Assembly: GCF_009727055.1 (NCBI RefSeq)
Contig: NC_052357.1
Span: 18,611,005-18,675,004, forward strand
DNA: 64,000 bases
Source: Benincasa hispida
Taxonomy: Eukaryota > Streptophyta > Magnoliopsida > Cucurbitales > Cucurbitaceae
Reading direction: 5' to 3'
The notes under the pieces: model-generated
Database searches by the model: none
What the model saw: only the letters and a program-made list of their open reading frames with translations
Told to the model about the DNA's origin: nothing
In this document: piece after piece, positions 44,712-55,683 of the stretch
How positions within the stretch are numbered: the first letter of the stretch is position 1
How the letters are laid out: each line of letters starts with the position of its first letter
Position numbers and translations under genes: made by a program

Positions 44712-47405
44712 CTCCGAGAGAATTAGGATACCAATCCCAATATGTCTCTGATCCAAAATCCTCCAAACAACCTCTTGATTTTTCTGATCAATCAAAACAG
44801 TCCTCTGCGATTGACCCTGATAAGTACGAGAAAGATGACAAAACAGTCTGTGGTCATCTGCTGAATCATATGACACATTCGATTTTCGATTTGTTCATGG
44901 TCTAAAAGTCCACAAGGGTAATTTAAAGTACATTGGAGTCCCAATATGGAGGAGATGATGCTAGTCGCAAAATGTACATTGTTGGTAAATGGCTACAATT
45001 TCAAATGACGGACGAGAAACTAGTTGTGGAGCAGATACATGAATATCGAAATTTGGTGACCAATGTTCTGGCCGAGGGCATGAAAATGTGTGAGGTTCTC
45101 CAAGAAAATGCACTGGATCTTCCTCTCCAGGACTTCGAAAAGGTACTTTTGAAACACCATCCTAGACACTCTAAGATCCTTTTTCAAATCTCCTGGTCCG
45201 TTTGAGAAATTTTCACCATCCTGGAGCGACTACAGAAATCATTTAAAATACAAAAAAAAAAATGATCTAACACTCTAGGAGTTTATAAGTCACATGCGCA
45301 CGGAAGAAGCCAATAGGCTAAAAGATAAACTAATTTATGGAAATCTAAATTCAATTAATGCTAACTTGGTTGAATTTTCTGCTATTAACAAAGATAGGTC
45401 CAAAAATCATAAGAAGAAATCTAGAAAGAATAGTTCTTCTAAGAAGAATGGACATCACAAAACAGCTGGTGGGAATATTGAAAAGAAAAAAATTGATTTG
45501 CTATATCTGTGAAAAACTTAGGCACAAGTCCTACCAATGCAGTCAAAGGAAAGTAAGACCAAATCAACAACCTATACCACGAGCTAATCTTACTGAACAA
45601 GATGATGTAATCGTTGTTATTGTGGAAGTAAACCTGGTGAAAGACAAAATTGGCTGGATACTGAACACTGGAGCTTCGAGAACATTTCTGTTCAAATCGG
45701 GAGCTCTTCCATGACTAAGAGGACACTGTTGATGGAGAATGTGTGTTCATGGGCAACTCAGCCATAGCAGAAGTGCTTGGAAAAGGAAAGGTTCTTTTAA
45801 AATTAACCTCTGGATAAACTTTATCCTTAAGTAATGTATTGTATGTACCTTCCCTACGTAGGAACTTGGTATTTGGGAGTCTATTGAATCGGGTTGGGCT
45901 TAAGGTGTCCTCACCGAAAATGGAGACTTTGTTGGTAAGGGATATCTTGCTGATGGTCTTTTTGTACTAAATACTGTCCCTGTTACAAATATGATGAATA
46001 CAAGTGCTTCTAATTCTGCTTACATAGTTGAGTCTTTTGATATGTGGCATGGTAGACTAGGTCATGTGAATTTTGCATCAGTTAATAAACTTAAGGATTT
46101 AAAATTGATTAATGCATCCGAAACACATGAAACTAGTAAATGTCCTATTTGTGTAGAAAAAAATGTATCAAGAAACCTTTTAAACCTGTCACATCTAAAA
46201 GTACAGAATTACTAGAACTGTTTCATTCTGATTTAGTTGATTTAAAAAACACCACAAGTAAAGGTGGGAAAAATTACTATATTTCTTTTGTTGGTGATTT
46301 TTCTAGATACCAAAATCTATCTTTTAAAGACAAAAGATGAAGCTGGTAGAATGTTTTTGAAATATAAAGTAGAAGTAGAGAATCGATTAGATAAGAAGAT
46401 TAAAAGGTTAAGATCAGATAGAGGTGGTGAATACAGTGATAATACACTTAAAGAATTTTTTAATCAAATGAAATTATTCATGAATTTACTACACCTTATT
46501 CACCACAACAAAATGGTATAGCAGAACATAAAAATAGAACTCTTAAGGAGATGATGAATGCTATGTTGTTACGTTCTGGATTGTCTGATAACATGTGGGG
46601 GGAAGCTGTGCGTTCTACCTGTTTTATTCTTAACAGAGTACCTCACAAGAAACTGGATAAGACACCTTACGAACTCTAGAGAGGATATGCATCTAATAAT
46701 ATATTACCTAAGGGTGTGGGAATGTTTGGCTAAGGTACCATATCCTACATTCAAGAAACCTAAGGTAAGATATAAAACTTTTGATTGTGTGTTTTTTGGT
46801 TATGCACAAGATAGTGCTGCATATAGATTTATGTGCTTGAATGATAGATCCATGTGAATATAGGGATGCAAAAATTTTTTAGAATGTTTTTCCATTGAGA
46901 AAGGGAAACATTAAATCTGTTAGAATGACTAATTGTGAGAATGGTTCTGTTTTCATGACTTCCTTGTCTAATAGTATGCATGAAACAAGAAATAATATAA
47001 CTTCTAGTAGTAAGTCTAACATTGTAGATATTAGCACCACGGATAGAATGCTAGATATAAAACCTAAAAGAAGTAAGAGACAGAAAACTGAGAAAAATTT
47101 TGGTCCTGATTTTTTAACTACTTTTAGAGAGGTCAAATAATATAGATTATCAATTTGCATATATGTATCTAATAGATGAGGATCCTAAAGTTTACTAAGA
47201 AGCCTTAAGTTATGTAGACTCTAACTTACAAAAGGAAGCTATTAAGAGTGAACTGGATTCTCTAATCATGATCAAACTTGGAACTTAGTAAATCTTCCAA
47301 AAGAAAGTAAGCCTATTAACTGCAAGTGGGTTTTCAAAAGGAAAATGAGGCCAGATGGTACAATTGAAAGATACAAGGCTAGATTGGTATGAGTAGGGTA
47401 TACAC

Positions 47406-50400
47406 TATTGGGGTTGATGCCCTAAATCTCGTTGGGTCCAATAGTTTGTAAACACCTGTATGAACAAACATTATGTGATGTAATAATATGAGATATTTTC
47501 TTCACTATAGTCTTTGATATATGATATATTTAGTTGCATTAACCACAAACCAATAAACTAAGATACCTAGTTATCTTTGTAACTTAAGCATGTACGTGAT
47601 TGTTAGGGTTGATGCCCTAAAGTCGTATATCCTGTAGTTTGTAAACAGTTTGTACGAACGCTTGTGATATATAATATATGATATTTACTTCACTTCTTTA
47701 TTTTACTCATCTGGATGTTTTATTTGCTTTACCACAAACCAATAAACTAAAATCCCTGGTTGTCTTTATGTAACTTAAATATGTATGTGGTGACATACAA
47801 GTGGATCATGTCTTAAATGATAACCAAAATGGTCTGTAGTATATGGATATAGAAGGGAAACCTTATCCTGGTAATGTTACAGATGCGGCCCGCTTTGTAG
47901 TTACAAGTGTTGTGACTTGTCACAGATGGTCTGATCCTGATCATTCGTGTAGAGGACATGCGAGCGGAGACGTCTTATACTAAGAATTTGTATAAGACCT
48001 AACCACGAAGTGTTAACGTCTCGTTATATAACACCGTTCATGACAGAGACTTCACTTCACTAGGATGACCATAGGTAACATGCTTCAATCCTGAGTAGTT
48101 GGGAACTTCTGCTATTGAAGGCGGTCTTTGATTACATGTGTTGCGAGTGGCCAGTTCGTCAGACTCAAACCTACCACTTTGCGGATTCGTCTGATTTGGA
48201 GCTGGAACTCAGCTACACAAGATGGAATTCACTCTTCCCCGAAGCAGGGTAAGTAGATAGATAGCTCCCTTAGAGCTGATTCCAAGGGCTTGAACGATGT
48301 GGCGCCACACACCTTCTTTTTAGCCTTAGAGGTGTTCATACATAGTTGGACTATGTTGTATGTTCATTAGAGGGATCAGTAGTACTTAAGAAGTGAGATG
48401 TAATTATAGGGGAAAAACGATAAATTGGTCTTGTTGCACTTACGAGCATCTATGAAGGTGCATCGTACTCATTGATTGGTTATATTCGATGGACACAGAA
48501 ATTTCAATATGTGGTAGAAGAGATTCAGCTGTCGGTCTTTAGTGGAATGCATGAATAGTTATGACATGGTGAATATCTCGTGGCTAAAGAGTTTAGTCAG
48601 CTATTCACATACTGTTAGAGCTTTGAGCCATAGGTCCATAAGGTCCCCTTGATAGCTTAGGTACAAGTTGAGAATCAGTTTTTGGGTCAGTTTGAAATGT
48701 TCAAATCTGACAAGAGGGAAGTTTCTGAAATCTATATGTTAATATGATTATAAATTGATACTGCTTAATCTATATATACTAATGATTGACTAAATGTATG
48801 TGATACATTATTTTGGAGGAAATTGGATATAAATATGATTTATATCAAGTAGAGAAAAAAAAAACACTAAAGTTGATAATGATATCAAACTATAGGTTAA
48901 GAATATAATATGATTATATTCATTATTTAATTAATTGGGTGGTTATGAGATAATTGGTCGAAGTTTTCTCTAGATTTATGCGAAAGTGAAGTTGAATTCA
49001 GTTCTTATAACTAAAGAATAAAATGCAAATTATTTTCATTTTGCAAGAGATCTGAAAATTCGCTCACGATGTGAAAAGATTCTATCGCTTAGTATCGAGA
49101 GCATATATGATAGCGGCCACGTAATTAAACGATCGCTTACCTTTGCTAGACGATCGCTTAGTGCGTTAAACGGAACTGAACGATCACTTATTTTATGTTA
49201 GATGATTGTTTAGTATATACTACACGATCGTATACCCCGACCTAGACGATCAAACACCCAGCTATATGATAGTCTTTCCTTTCACACACTTGCTTGTTCG
49301 TAGTACACGGTTTCTTTTCCTCCTCCCCTCTACTAATTCCATCAAAGTCCACCATTTGGATTCTCACTCTAAGAATACTGAGGGTTTCTAGTGATGGTAT
49401 CATCCCTGATTGCTTGTTGTTCATGCGTTGATGATCGTGTAGACGATCGTTGATTACATGTTGGACGAGAAAGAGTGAGAGGAGTTCGCTCATGTTGGAC
49501 TGAGTTCTTGTGAAGACTGTCTTTAACTAGTAAGTCTCTCGGTCTTTTGTATTTATCTTTTAAAGCATGCCATTAATTAGTGTTTTCAATGCATATATGT
49601 ATATTAGAATGTGTGTGTGAAAATTTTGTCATAAATGAAATCAGAAAGATCCACTTCCACCCATAGATACTCTTATATAAGAGTTCCTTCAGTGATGACA
49701 TACAAGGGGATCATGCTTTAAGTGATAACCTAAATGGTCTGTAGTATATGGATAAAATAGGGAAACCTTATCCTGTTGATGCTACAAGTGTGGCCCGCTT
49801 TGTAGATATTATAAGTGTTGTAAAATGCTACAAATAGTCTGATCCTGACCATTCATATATTAGTCATGCGAGCAGGGATGCTCTACACAAAATAGTTTGT
49901 ATAAGGCCAAACCACGAAATGTTTAGTCTCGTTATATAACATCGTTCATGACAGAGACTTTCATTTCATTAAGATGACCATAGGTAACATGACCTTAATC
50001 CTGAGTGAGTTGGGAACTTCTGCCTATGAGGGCGGTTCTTTGATTTGTATGGGTGCGAGTGGCCAGATTGTCGACTCAAATCTACCATCTTAGGGATTCG
50101 TCTGATTGGGGAGCTGGAAACTCAACTACACAAGACGGAATTCAGTCCTTCCTCAATTTAAGGGTAAGTAGATAAATTGCTCTCTTAAAGGCTGATTCTG
50201 AGACTTGAACATTGTGGCACCACACCTTCTCTTGACCCGAGAAGGATTTACTCATAGTAGGACTATGACGTATTGTTCATTAGAAGAATCAGTGGTACTT
50301 AAGAAGTTAGATGTAATTACATAAGCAAAATGGTAAATTGGCCCGACTATACTTACGAGCGATTTTTGAAGGGTCATCGTACTGTTGATTGGTTATATCC

Positions 50401-51500
50401 AATGGACATGAAAATATACCTATAGTGCAAAAAGTGCAATTGTCGGTCTTTAGTGGAGTGTTCGACAGTTAACGGATGGTGGATATCGTGATTAAAGAGT
50501 TTAATCAGTTATTCACGTACCGTTGGAGCTTCAAGCTACAAGTCAATGAGGTTCCCTTGGTAGCTAAATGGATTCAAGTTGAGAATCAGTTTTTTTTTGT
50601 TAGTTTGATGTGTTCAAATTAATAAGAGGAAATTTGATTATATATGATGTAATTAAATTGCATCAATTATATGAGATATAATTGACTTAATGTATTAGAT
50701 ACATTAAATGGAGGAATTATTATTAAATGCTATAAGGGAGAAAAGGAACTATGGTTTATATATTGCATGAGATGTAGTATGAAAACTATAGGTTATGAAT
50801 ATATTATTTATATTTTTAATTAAATTAATTATAGGATAATTGGTTACGGTTTTTTCTCCCAATAACCAACTTAGTGGGAAGTTGTGATCAGTTATGGTAA
50901 CTACTGGATAAAATAAAAATCATTTTCATTTTTACAAAAGGCAATCATTAAGCGATTGAGAATCGTGCGATCAAAAGATATAGCTATACGATAGCTTGAG
51001 AGCATACACGATCGTGCAATGAGTTTTCTATATGATAGTCACTTGTTTATTAAACGATCGAGTACTCTGTCTATACGATAGACTTTAGTTATCTCCCACT
51101 TACTCGATCATCTATACGATCTATAAAATTCCTCCTACCCTCTACCAAATCCTACAGAGCTCACAACTCTTGGATTCTCACTCTGAGAATACCAAGGTAG
51201 CCTTTTGGTGGTGTCTACTTCCTGTTCGAGGGTCGAATGAGATTTGTTATTGTTCGAGGAGATAGTTGAGGCGTGACATTCGTGTTGGCAAACGATCGTG
51301 CAGTAAGATGAGGGAAAGAGAAGAAAAGTTCTTCAAGGGTGAGTTATCTTGATCTTTAGTATTTCCCTTTTATAGCATGCTGTAATTTAATTTTTTTTCA
51401 TAACTATTATCGTTTGAATGTAAATGTGTATATTCTATCACAATGGGGTTTAGAACGATCTCACTTCCGCTCATTGGTCTCTTTGATAAGAGTTCCTTCA
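47406..51500 (+). mobile_element. Solo LTR A (family 1) inside the copia RT gene
   Basis: It begins TATTGGGGTTGATGCCC (a TGTTGGGG-type start with one change) and ends GATAAGAGTTCCTTCA, flanked by TACAC at 47401-47405 and 51501-51505, a 5-bp target duplication. Removing it joins RT codons exactly (…GYT|QKQG…). Its own length is about 2.0 kb, since it contains another LTR (47601-49691). No internal region or second LTR is present, so it is a solo LTR left by LTR-LTR recombination. Confidence 0.88.
47601..49691 (+). mobile_element. Solo LTR B (family 1) nested in solo LTR A
   Basis: It begins TGTTAGGGTTGATGCCC and ends AGAGTTCCTTCA, flanked by GTGAT at 47596-47600 and 49692-49696. The outer LTR continues on both sides (CTTAAGCATGTAC before, GACATACAAGGGGATCATG after), a site that in LTR B itself reads GTGGTGACATACAAGTGGATC. 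Length is 2091 bases. It is the youngest of the nested insertions. Confidence 0.9.
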
Positions 51501-52768
51501 TACACAAAAACAAGGTATTGACTACTTTTTACACATATTCCCCTGTAACAAAAATAGCTACTATTAGAGTCTTGATTGCACTAGCTGCTATCCACGGACT
51601 TTTAATTCACCAAGTGGATGTAAAAACGGCATTCCTCAATGGTGATCTGCAAGAAGAAATATATATGGTACAGCCTGAAGGCTTTACAATAGCCGTCAGG
51701 AAAACAAAGAATGTAAACTAAAAAAATCTCTTTATGGTCTTAAACAAGCTCCCAAACAATGATATGAAAAATTCAATGATACTTTGATAAACAATGCGAT
51801 TAAGGTAAACTCCTCAGATATATGTATTTATTCAAAGTTGTTTGGAGTTGAGTGTGTGATTATATGTTTGTATGTTGATGATATGCTCATTTTTGGAACA
51901 AACATAAAGACTTATACGTAATACCAAATTGCTATTATCTTCCTATTTCGAAATAAAAAATTTAGGGGAAGCTGACGTAATACTTAGTGTTAAGATAAGA
52001 AAAACTGAAAATGGTTTTTCTCTCTGTTAATCACACTACATTAGAAAATTACTAAAGTAGTTTGACTGTTTTGATGATCCTCTTGTAAGAACTCCTTATG
52101 ATGCTAAAAGTCTTAAGAAAAATAAAAGTGATTGTGTATCTCAATCTGAATATGCAAAGATTATAAGTAGTGTTATGTTTTTAACTAAACCTGATACTGC
52201 ATATGTTTGAGTAGATTAAGTAGATATACACATAATCGTGATAACGGATCATTGGAGTGCTCTTCGTCGTCTGTTAAGATATCTTAAGGGAACTATGAAC
52301 TATTGTTTGCATTTTAACAAATTCCATATTGTATTATAAGGTTATTGTGATGCAAATTGGGTATATGATAATGGCGAGGTCGGTTATACAAGTGGATATG
52401 TATTCTTACTCGGATGAGGAGCAATATCATGGAAGTCTGCAAAATAGACTTCCATAACTAGATCCACTATGGAATCTGAATTTATTGCTCTAGAACTAGT
52501 AGGATAGGAGGCTAAATGGCTTAGAAGCCTACTAGGAGATGTACCATTGTGAGGGACATTAGTACTAGTCTCTGTGCATTGTGATTCATAGGCTACCATA
52601 GGTATTGCCAAGAATAGTATATATAATGGCAAAAGGAGACATATACGTCTTAGGCATGGAGTTGTGAAACAATTGTTAAAAGGAGGAATTATTTCCTTGG
52701 AATTTGTGACGTCTGAGAAAATTTTGGTTGATCCTTTAACCAAAGTCCTAGCAATTAAAATAATTTGA

Positions 52769-53281
52769 TGAAAATCCAAAGTGCGTTGGTGGTAGAAGTA
52801 TAAACCTTTCACTACACGCACACGCCGTACTTGTGCGAAAAAAAACTAAATTTTTATTACTTATCTTTTTAATTATTTTTAATAAATTTTTTATTAAATC
52901 TTTTTATTAGTATTTTGTTGATTGTTCATTCATTTTTTTACTGTTCATTTATGACCGTTTGTTTTGTGACTATTTGTTTTGTGACCATTTGTTTGTGATC
53001 GTTTATTTTGTGATAATTTGTTTGTGAGCGTTTGTTTCAAATCGTTCGAGTCTTCTGACCGTTCATGTTCTCCTTTCCACTGCTATTTAACACGGATCAT
53101 ACCTGAGAGAGAAGACACAACAACTCGATTTTCTTCTAGATTCTTCTTTTGTTCTGAGCATTCTTCTTATCGGTTCTAGTCGATTTTTCGACGAGTGCAC
53201 ATCTAAATTTGGAGATTGCGTTAATCTTGGGGAACAATCGGCATGGCGATTAGCATGGAGGTTACGTCGTAATTGCTTTCA
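52769..53281 (+). mobile_element. Right copy of the long repeat flanking the copia complex
   Basis: It starts just after the RNase H remnant and matches 41527-41589 plus 42430-42825, ending near GCGATTAGCATGGAGGTTAC or a few tens of bases later. Position after pol supports a 3' LTR. It contains a run of ~17-base repeats (52951-53045, TGACCGTTTGTTTTG-like) with more copies than in the left repeat. Confidence 0.55.
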
Positions 53282-53770
53282 AATAGTGGTTTCTCCATGA
53301 TGCAACAATCTTTCGTGACATCTATCCTAAAACAAACAACCTAACAACCGTAACAAACAACCTAATATAAATAAAGATATCACAATTATGTTTAGCGAAT
53401 AAGTTATCTTTTAAAGGCTCTAATTGACTCTACATATACTTAAGCAATTGTTAATTTAATAGGCTACATAGTCTCACGTTAAATAAATCTGAGTCTATAT
53501 ACTTGTATACTATTTATTAATAATAATACTCACACATTCTAAACTACTCAACCAAATATAATAACTTGACCCAACAAATTTTTAAAAAAATGCAAAATTT
53601 AAACTTGTATAACTTAATTAAATTTGATTTTTATGGTGAATTATATTAGAATTTTAAAAAGAATATGAAAGTGAGTTTTAATTTTAAAAATATTGAAAAA
53701 TATTTTTTAAAAAAATATTGATAAAGAAATTGAAAATTAGTGAAGGATGAGTTTTAATGGAGAATAATAT

Positions 53771-53909
53771 GACCCCACATGGTGGGACCATTCCGAGACA
53801 TGTGGATGACGTGTAGGAAAAAGAAGTAGATTGCACCGTTCTCAGACAAAAGTCCATCATATCAGATTTTTGACCCCACATGGTGGGACCCATCACGGAT
53901 ATGACGTGT
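53771..53909 (+). promoter_or_regulatory. Repeated GACCCCACATGGTGGGACC module with TGACGTGT
   Basis: GACCCCACATGGTGGGACC occurs at 53771-53789 and 53872-53890. Each is followed 16 to 20 bases later by ATGACGTGT, a core bound by plant bZIP factors. It lies 1.8 kb before the BXL start. The assignment as a cis-regulatory module is inferred from motif content. Confidence 0.3.
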
Positions 53910-54329
53910 CAGCCATCCTTCCCCTTCATTGCCTCACAACTTTCAATTAACCCCAAGTTAACATCTCGTGCTTTTTAGCTTTGATTTTCTTTTTTTTTTT
54001 TATCATATTTTTAAATTGGTGAATAAAGTTGTTATAGATTTTAATTTTCTCTCATACTAATTCTTTGATTTAAAAATATATTTTTTCAGATAGTATTCTC
54101 TCTCGTGATGATCTGATTAAAAAACAGATGTTTTATGATATTATTATTTGTTTTCTAAGAAAAAAAAATAGCATGAATTTTTAAATATATTTTGGATATG
54201 AAAATTGGGAGTATAGTACTAGAAATTTGTTCAATTAATACATACAAGAAACGAAATATGCATTGACATCATTATATTAATGGTTCATTATTATCATGAA
54301 ATGAGTCTTTTTTTTAGTTCAAATATGTA

Positions 54330-54906
54330 TGGAAGATAATAGCAATTGAAACCTTAAAAAGTTACCCTTTTGATCCTCAACTTTTAAAGAATATATGTGT
54401 TTGGTTCCTAAGTTTTAAAAATGTAACTTTTTTGTCTAGATTTATAAGAATAAATCCATTTGGTCTATGAGTTTTCAAAATGTACTTTTTTAGTCCCTGC
54501 ATTTTTTAAAATAGATTTAAAGAGTCTCTCAAATAATTTTATATATTATTTTGAATAATTATATTACATTTTAAATTAGAAGAATAATTTTTAAAAATCA
54601 CATCCTCACTAAAACTATTTTTTCTAAATTAAATATCATATAATTATTTTTAAAAAATCAAACAAAAAAGACTTCAACGACCTTTTAAACCTATTTTTAT
54701 AAACTCGAGAACTAAAAAGTTCTATCTTGAAAACTCAAACACCAAATAGATCTACCTTTATAAACTTGAGAAATAAAAAGTTACATTTTTAAAACTAAGT
54801 GATTATCAAATATTCTTTAAAATTTGAGAACTAAAAAGCTACATTTTTAAAATTCAGGGGTAAAATACACATAGAACTTAGAGACTAAAATGATAATTTT
54901 CCCTTA
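54330..54906. mobile_element. Second foldback element
   Basis: The left half has TTTTTAGTCCCTGCATTTTT and TTTGGTTCCTAAGTTTTAAA. The right half has the inverted modules (GAGAACTAAAAAGTTCTATC; TTAGAGACTAAAATGATAAT). It has the same modular design as 36672-37280, with ~65-bp internal repeats in each arm, but different details. No coding potential. Confidence 0.6.
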
Positions 54907-55626
54907 AATTTTTTAATTACAAATCCTATATTTTGTTATAATTTAGTTAAACTCCCCAATTCACCTTTTAATGTTGTAATTAATGTATAGAATATTTAAT
55001 AATGACTAACATGAGTGTAGCTTAATTGACATCGTACTTATACAATCAACCTTGAGGTTAGAGATTGATTCCTCCCCCTTCTTAGAATACAATACCTTTG
55101 CGAAAAAGAAAAAAAAAAATTTGACAACGGGGGTTCAGGTGTGATTTTTATTTGGTTGAGTGTTAATTAACCCATATGCATATGTAGAAAATATGTACTT
55201 TCAAGTGTTTCTTTCTTTCTTTCTTTTTTAAGTTTAACCATATATAAAAATTGATAAATTTCATAATTTTCATTTATTATTCAAGTAAAAAACATAAATC
55301 TTAATTAATTGAACTAGGTTCAAATTCACATATCAAACTAAAATGAGATACTACGAACTAAATTAATAATTTACTAATAATTGTAAGATAATCTCTCTTT
55401 TTCAAACTTTGAGTTTGGTCCTATTCTAGAAAAAAAATCTTTGAGTTTGGTGTGTTTTTTCACTTTTGTGTACCCAACCGGAAAAAAAAAAATCCGACCA
55501 CCAACTTTCACTTGATTTGAAAGAAAATTTCACCCTAAAAAAATGCCTTTCTTTTTTAATTTTTATATTTTTTTTTTTTTAAAAAAAACCCATCTTTTTA
55601 ATTTTCTTCTAATTTGTGTAATATAT

Positions 55627-55635
55627 TATATATAT
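55627..55635 (+). promoter_or_regulatory. Possible TATA box of the beta-xylosidase gene
   Basis: TATATATGG lies 57 bases before the ATG at 55684, giving a leader of about 25 bases. Assigned by consensus and spacing. Confidence 0.4.
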
Positions 55636-55683
55636 GGTTTGGCCACTAAAGCCACTTTTCACAACCAGTTCTCTAATCCAAAC

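Larger units (their letters stand above)
44712..52766 (+). pseudogene. Decayed Ty1/copia gag-pol, split by a nested LTR insertion
   Basis: Gag-pol of the host element in pieces, with many frameshifts and stops; excluding the insertion (47406-51505) it spans about 4 kb. In order: UBN2-type gag (HSIFDLFMV, SQYGGDDASRKMYIVGKWLQF, HMRTEEANRLKDK); a CCHC zinc knuckle (45499-45540, CYICEKLRHKSYQC); a protease motif WILNTGAS (45655 region), where the catalytic Asp of DTGA has become Asn; GAG-pre-integrase MWHGRLGHVNFASV (46042); integrase pieces (SFVGDFSR, LRSDRGGEY); the RT start CKWVFKRKMRPDGTIERYKARLV, ending at 47405. It resumes at 51501 with QKQGIDYFYTYSPV, VDVKTAFLNGDLQEEIYMVQPEGF and the RT active site YVDDMLIF (51869-51892), and ends with RNase H (YCDANWVYDN, STMESEFIALE). 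It cannot be active. Its N-terminal gag part is missing at the junction with the inverted LTR. Confidence 0.85.
53282..55625. other. Spacer upstream of the beta-xylosidase gene
   Basis: AT-rich spacer with a repeated ACGT-containing module (53771-53909) and a foldback element (54330-54906). No gene seen; the minus frame at 53684-53896 overlaps the repeated module and is not credible. Confidence 0.5.

Noticed and set aside
41522..53286. 5-bp target duplication of the outer copia element
   Set aside because: The bases next to 41527 and 53281 do not match; either the ends are misplaced or the element has recombined, so none is claimed.
55543..55683. In-frame upstream ATG extending the beta-xylosidase by 47 residues
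   Set aside because: The extra part is low-complexity Phe/Leu, overlaps the TATA-like sequence, and would bury the signal peptide.
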